DNA of 64,000 nt, taken from the NCBI GenBank assembly GCA_029945375.1, contig CM057069.1, forward strand, positions 1,116,001 to 1,180,000. The letters are read 5' to 3'. The notes under the pieces were generated by a model that was not told the origin of the DNA, searched no databases, and saw only the letters and a list, made by a program, of their open reading frames with translations. How positions within the stretch are numbered: the first letter of the stretch is position 1; every line of letters starts with the position of its first letter. Origin of the DNA: Agaricus subrufescens (lineage: Eukaryota > Basidiomycota > Agaricomycetes > Agaricales > Agaricaceae). Of the stretch, positions 62,106-64,000 are shown in pieces. The translations under genes and the position numbers were made by a program.

Positions 62106-64000
62106 TAAGTAACAGTACATCGTTCTACATAGCGTCTACGCATGGATACACGACCCGATTTCGACAATGGCGACTGGGAGACGGACTCTGACTCCAAGCT
62201 GCCGCGCAGACTCCGCAGAGATGTGGAGAAAGCAATCCTACAGGTGCCTCAAACACCAAAGGCGAGCCACATCGAGAAGATGCGTTCACATCTCAGGGCG
62301 AAGGGAAAGGCTGGCGGCGCTGGCTTCTTCTCATCCCCCGACCCCCCCGTCACTCCCATCCCTGGTCCTTTGCAGGCTGCGACGACTCCGTTGTCGTATG
62401 CCTTGGGCAATTTGACTACCCTGGTCCGTGGCCAACCATCGACCCCCTCCCGCTCCCAACTCTTCTCGCCATCAGCCCAACTGGGCAAGAAGAACCGTCT
62501 CGCTGCATCGATCACCACCGCGGCCGATTTGGTACCACAGATGAGCCCCGACGCGGACTTTACTGGCTATGCCAGTGAGGTTTTGCGTCTTATTTTTAAT
62601 ATTCTTTCGAGTGGTGCTCACAAGAATATTGAATTTCAGAACATGGCCGGCCTCACCTCCTTTGAGACCGCCCTTGCCATCATCATTGGCCAGACTGGCG
62701 CCGCCGCTCCCCCTTCCCCAGTCAAACCATCCGCCCCCCTCCCACCTTCTACTCCGAGTGCCCCCTCTAGACCCCGGTCCCCGATGGCCGAGGTTGAGCA
62801 TGAGGCTGCGGCACCTCAGCAGAAGAAAGTCCGTGTGGAGTCTCCCCCCTCTACACCCAAGAAGTCCGGATTTGGAAGGACCCCGGCTGCTCCCGCAGCC
62901 AAGCGTGTTCTCCCGAAACCGATCCTCAAGGCAAAGCCGGCCACTGTCCCCTCCCTCCCCAAGGCCCCGGCTCCTTCCACTGCCCCTGCTGTCTCCAAGC
63001 GTGCCCCGGCGCGCAAGGGGAAGCACACTTCGCATGGCGCTACACGATGAGGCGTCCACATCACCCCCCCGGCCGGATCCAACATCCGTGCCATTAATAT
63101 CACCCCCGGCATTCTTTGGGAATGCAACAACCGACTCAAGAGCGACCTCAAGTCCGAGGTCATTCTAGAAAGCTCTTCAGACACTGCCACTGGCATCCAC
63201 ATTGCCGCTAACTGGGTCCTCTCCCAACCCGAGTCCGCCTTTGTGCTCAAGCACATTCGCCGGCTCGTCAATCCCAATGGCCTCATCCCCCTCCAGGCCG
63301 CCACCCCCACCTCCACATCGTACCTCAAGGTTATTGACATTCCACTCATCCCCGCCAAACCGGCTCGATGGCTTACAGCTCAGCGTGAGGCCTTCACCCT
63401 TGCTCTCAACAATTCCCCCGTCGGACTTTCTCTATCCCGCGCCCTCAAGCATTCCGTCCGCTTCATGCGGACATCACGCCATTCAGACACGTGCGTAGCG
63501 TGGCTGGACATTTCGGACACCATCTCTGGCCGCATCGCTAGGGACTTCATTGGTAAGCAGGTCTTCATTGGAGGCCGCAACTGTCAAATCCGCGGCGCTG
63601 CCCTGCGGCCCGGTTCTGCCCTCTGCACTCGGTGCCAGAGGTGGGGCCACCACTCCGACATCTGCCGCTCTAAAGGCGTCCGATGCCCCCACTGCGCGGG
63701 ACCGCACACTGCGGAGTCCCATGTCCAGGCCGCGATTGCGATGAAGAAGGATCCCGACGCCCGCCACTGCGCCAATTGTTCCGCAGCGAAGAAGAAGAAG
63801 ACGGCACACTCCACAATGGACACTTCGTGTCTGTTCTGGGACAATCGGTTTGACCGGGACTGGCTTTGGCGCCAGTTCCCATCGCGCAAGTAGAGGCTTT
63901 CATCGGCCTTTTCGGGAGTTGTCATAGTATGCACCCACCATTATTCCTTATCGCTCTATCGTCTGCGTTTGGCACCGACGACCCTCAAGCTGTTATATCC
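62106..64000 (+). mobile_element. ORF1-only LINE, family F2b (3' end beyond window)
   Basis: A 36-nt 5' UTR, ORF1 (62142-63893) and the first ~100 bp of the F2b 3' UTR (compare 27474 onward). The common leader is absent, so it is 5' truncated or has another start. The poly(A) lies outside. Confidence 0.8.
62142..63893 (+). pseudogene. LINE ORF1, family F2b, one nonsense codon
   Basis: MDTRPDFDNGDWETDSDSKL begins a frame of 583 codons with a single TGA at 63048-63050 (CGA in related copies). The central block (IHIAA, TSTSYLKVIDIPLIPA, RFMRTSRHSDTCVAWLDISD) and three Cys/His modules (CTRCQRWGHHSDIC, CPHCAGPHTAESH, CANC...H...C) are present, ending FDRDWLWRQFPSRK. It is the source type of the 3' half of the chimera at 26205-27473. 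Confidence 0.85.

Noticed and set aside
1..64000. tRNA, rRNA and conserved host housekeeping genes
   Set aside because: No sequence with the expected conserved boxes or domains was recognised on either strand.

Overview
The window is a dense pile of nested retrotransposons from a filamentous basidiomycete (Agaricomycetes-type) genome. The evidence is GT-AG introns of about 50-67 nt, Ty3/gypsy, Ty1/copia and CCHC-ORF1 LINE families of the kind common in mushrooms, and no operons or ribosome binding sites. I see no confident single-copy host gene, no rRNA, no tRNA and no CRISPR. The genus cannot be fixed from the sequence.

Layout: 1-2352 is a minus-strand Ty3/gypsy element (RT, protease, gag, 5' LTR) cut by the window edge and sitting in an old LINE ORF2. 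2931-6168 is an AT-rich, poorly resolved stretch. 6169-9031 is a copia fragment followed by an ORF1-only LINE carrying a 120-bp palindrome. 9032-22318 holds two related gypsy elements (I and II) on the minus strand. In each, an intron-containing gene on the opposite strand lies next to the 3' polypurine tract; in element II it is placed between integrase and the 3' LTR. Element II also carries a solo LTR with a perfect heat-shock-element array and a 5-bp target duplication. 22319-64000 is a mosaic of two copia subfamilies (A and B) broken by LINE copies.

The LINE copies are unusual. Three ORF1 lineages (F1, F2a/F2b and F3) occur repeatedly as complete 2.1-2.4 kb units with a 5' leader, one zinc-knuckle ORF1, a 3' UTR, poly(A) and target duplications, but without ORF2. 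Their last ~100 bp match the 3' end of a separate LINE whose ORF2 C-terminus is present at 35848-36748. This looks like an ORF1-only, HAL1-like or two-component LINE system moved by an ORF2 encoded elsewhere.

How the parts interact: copia A and B share a gag-PR-INT-RT-RH order, a GGTTATGGGCCC primer-binding site and an LTR module bounded by 22-bp direct repeats with intron-like ends. Copies are joined by nested insertion, template switching and recombination. Most internal stops are single C-to-T or G-to-A changes (often CGA to TGA), which points to cytosine deamination as the main decay route. The intact reading frames are ORF1-F1 (7030-8838), ORF1-F3 (31366-33126) and the four-exon antisense gypsy gene (10973-13335).
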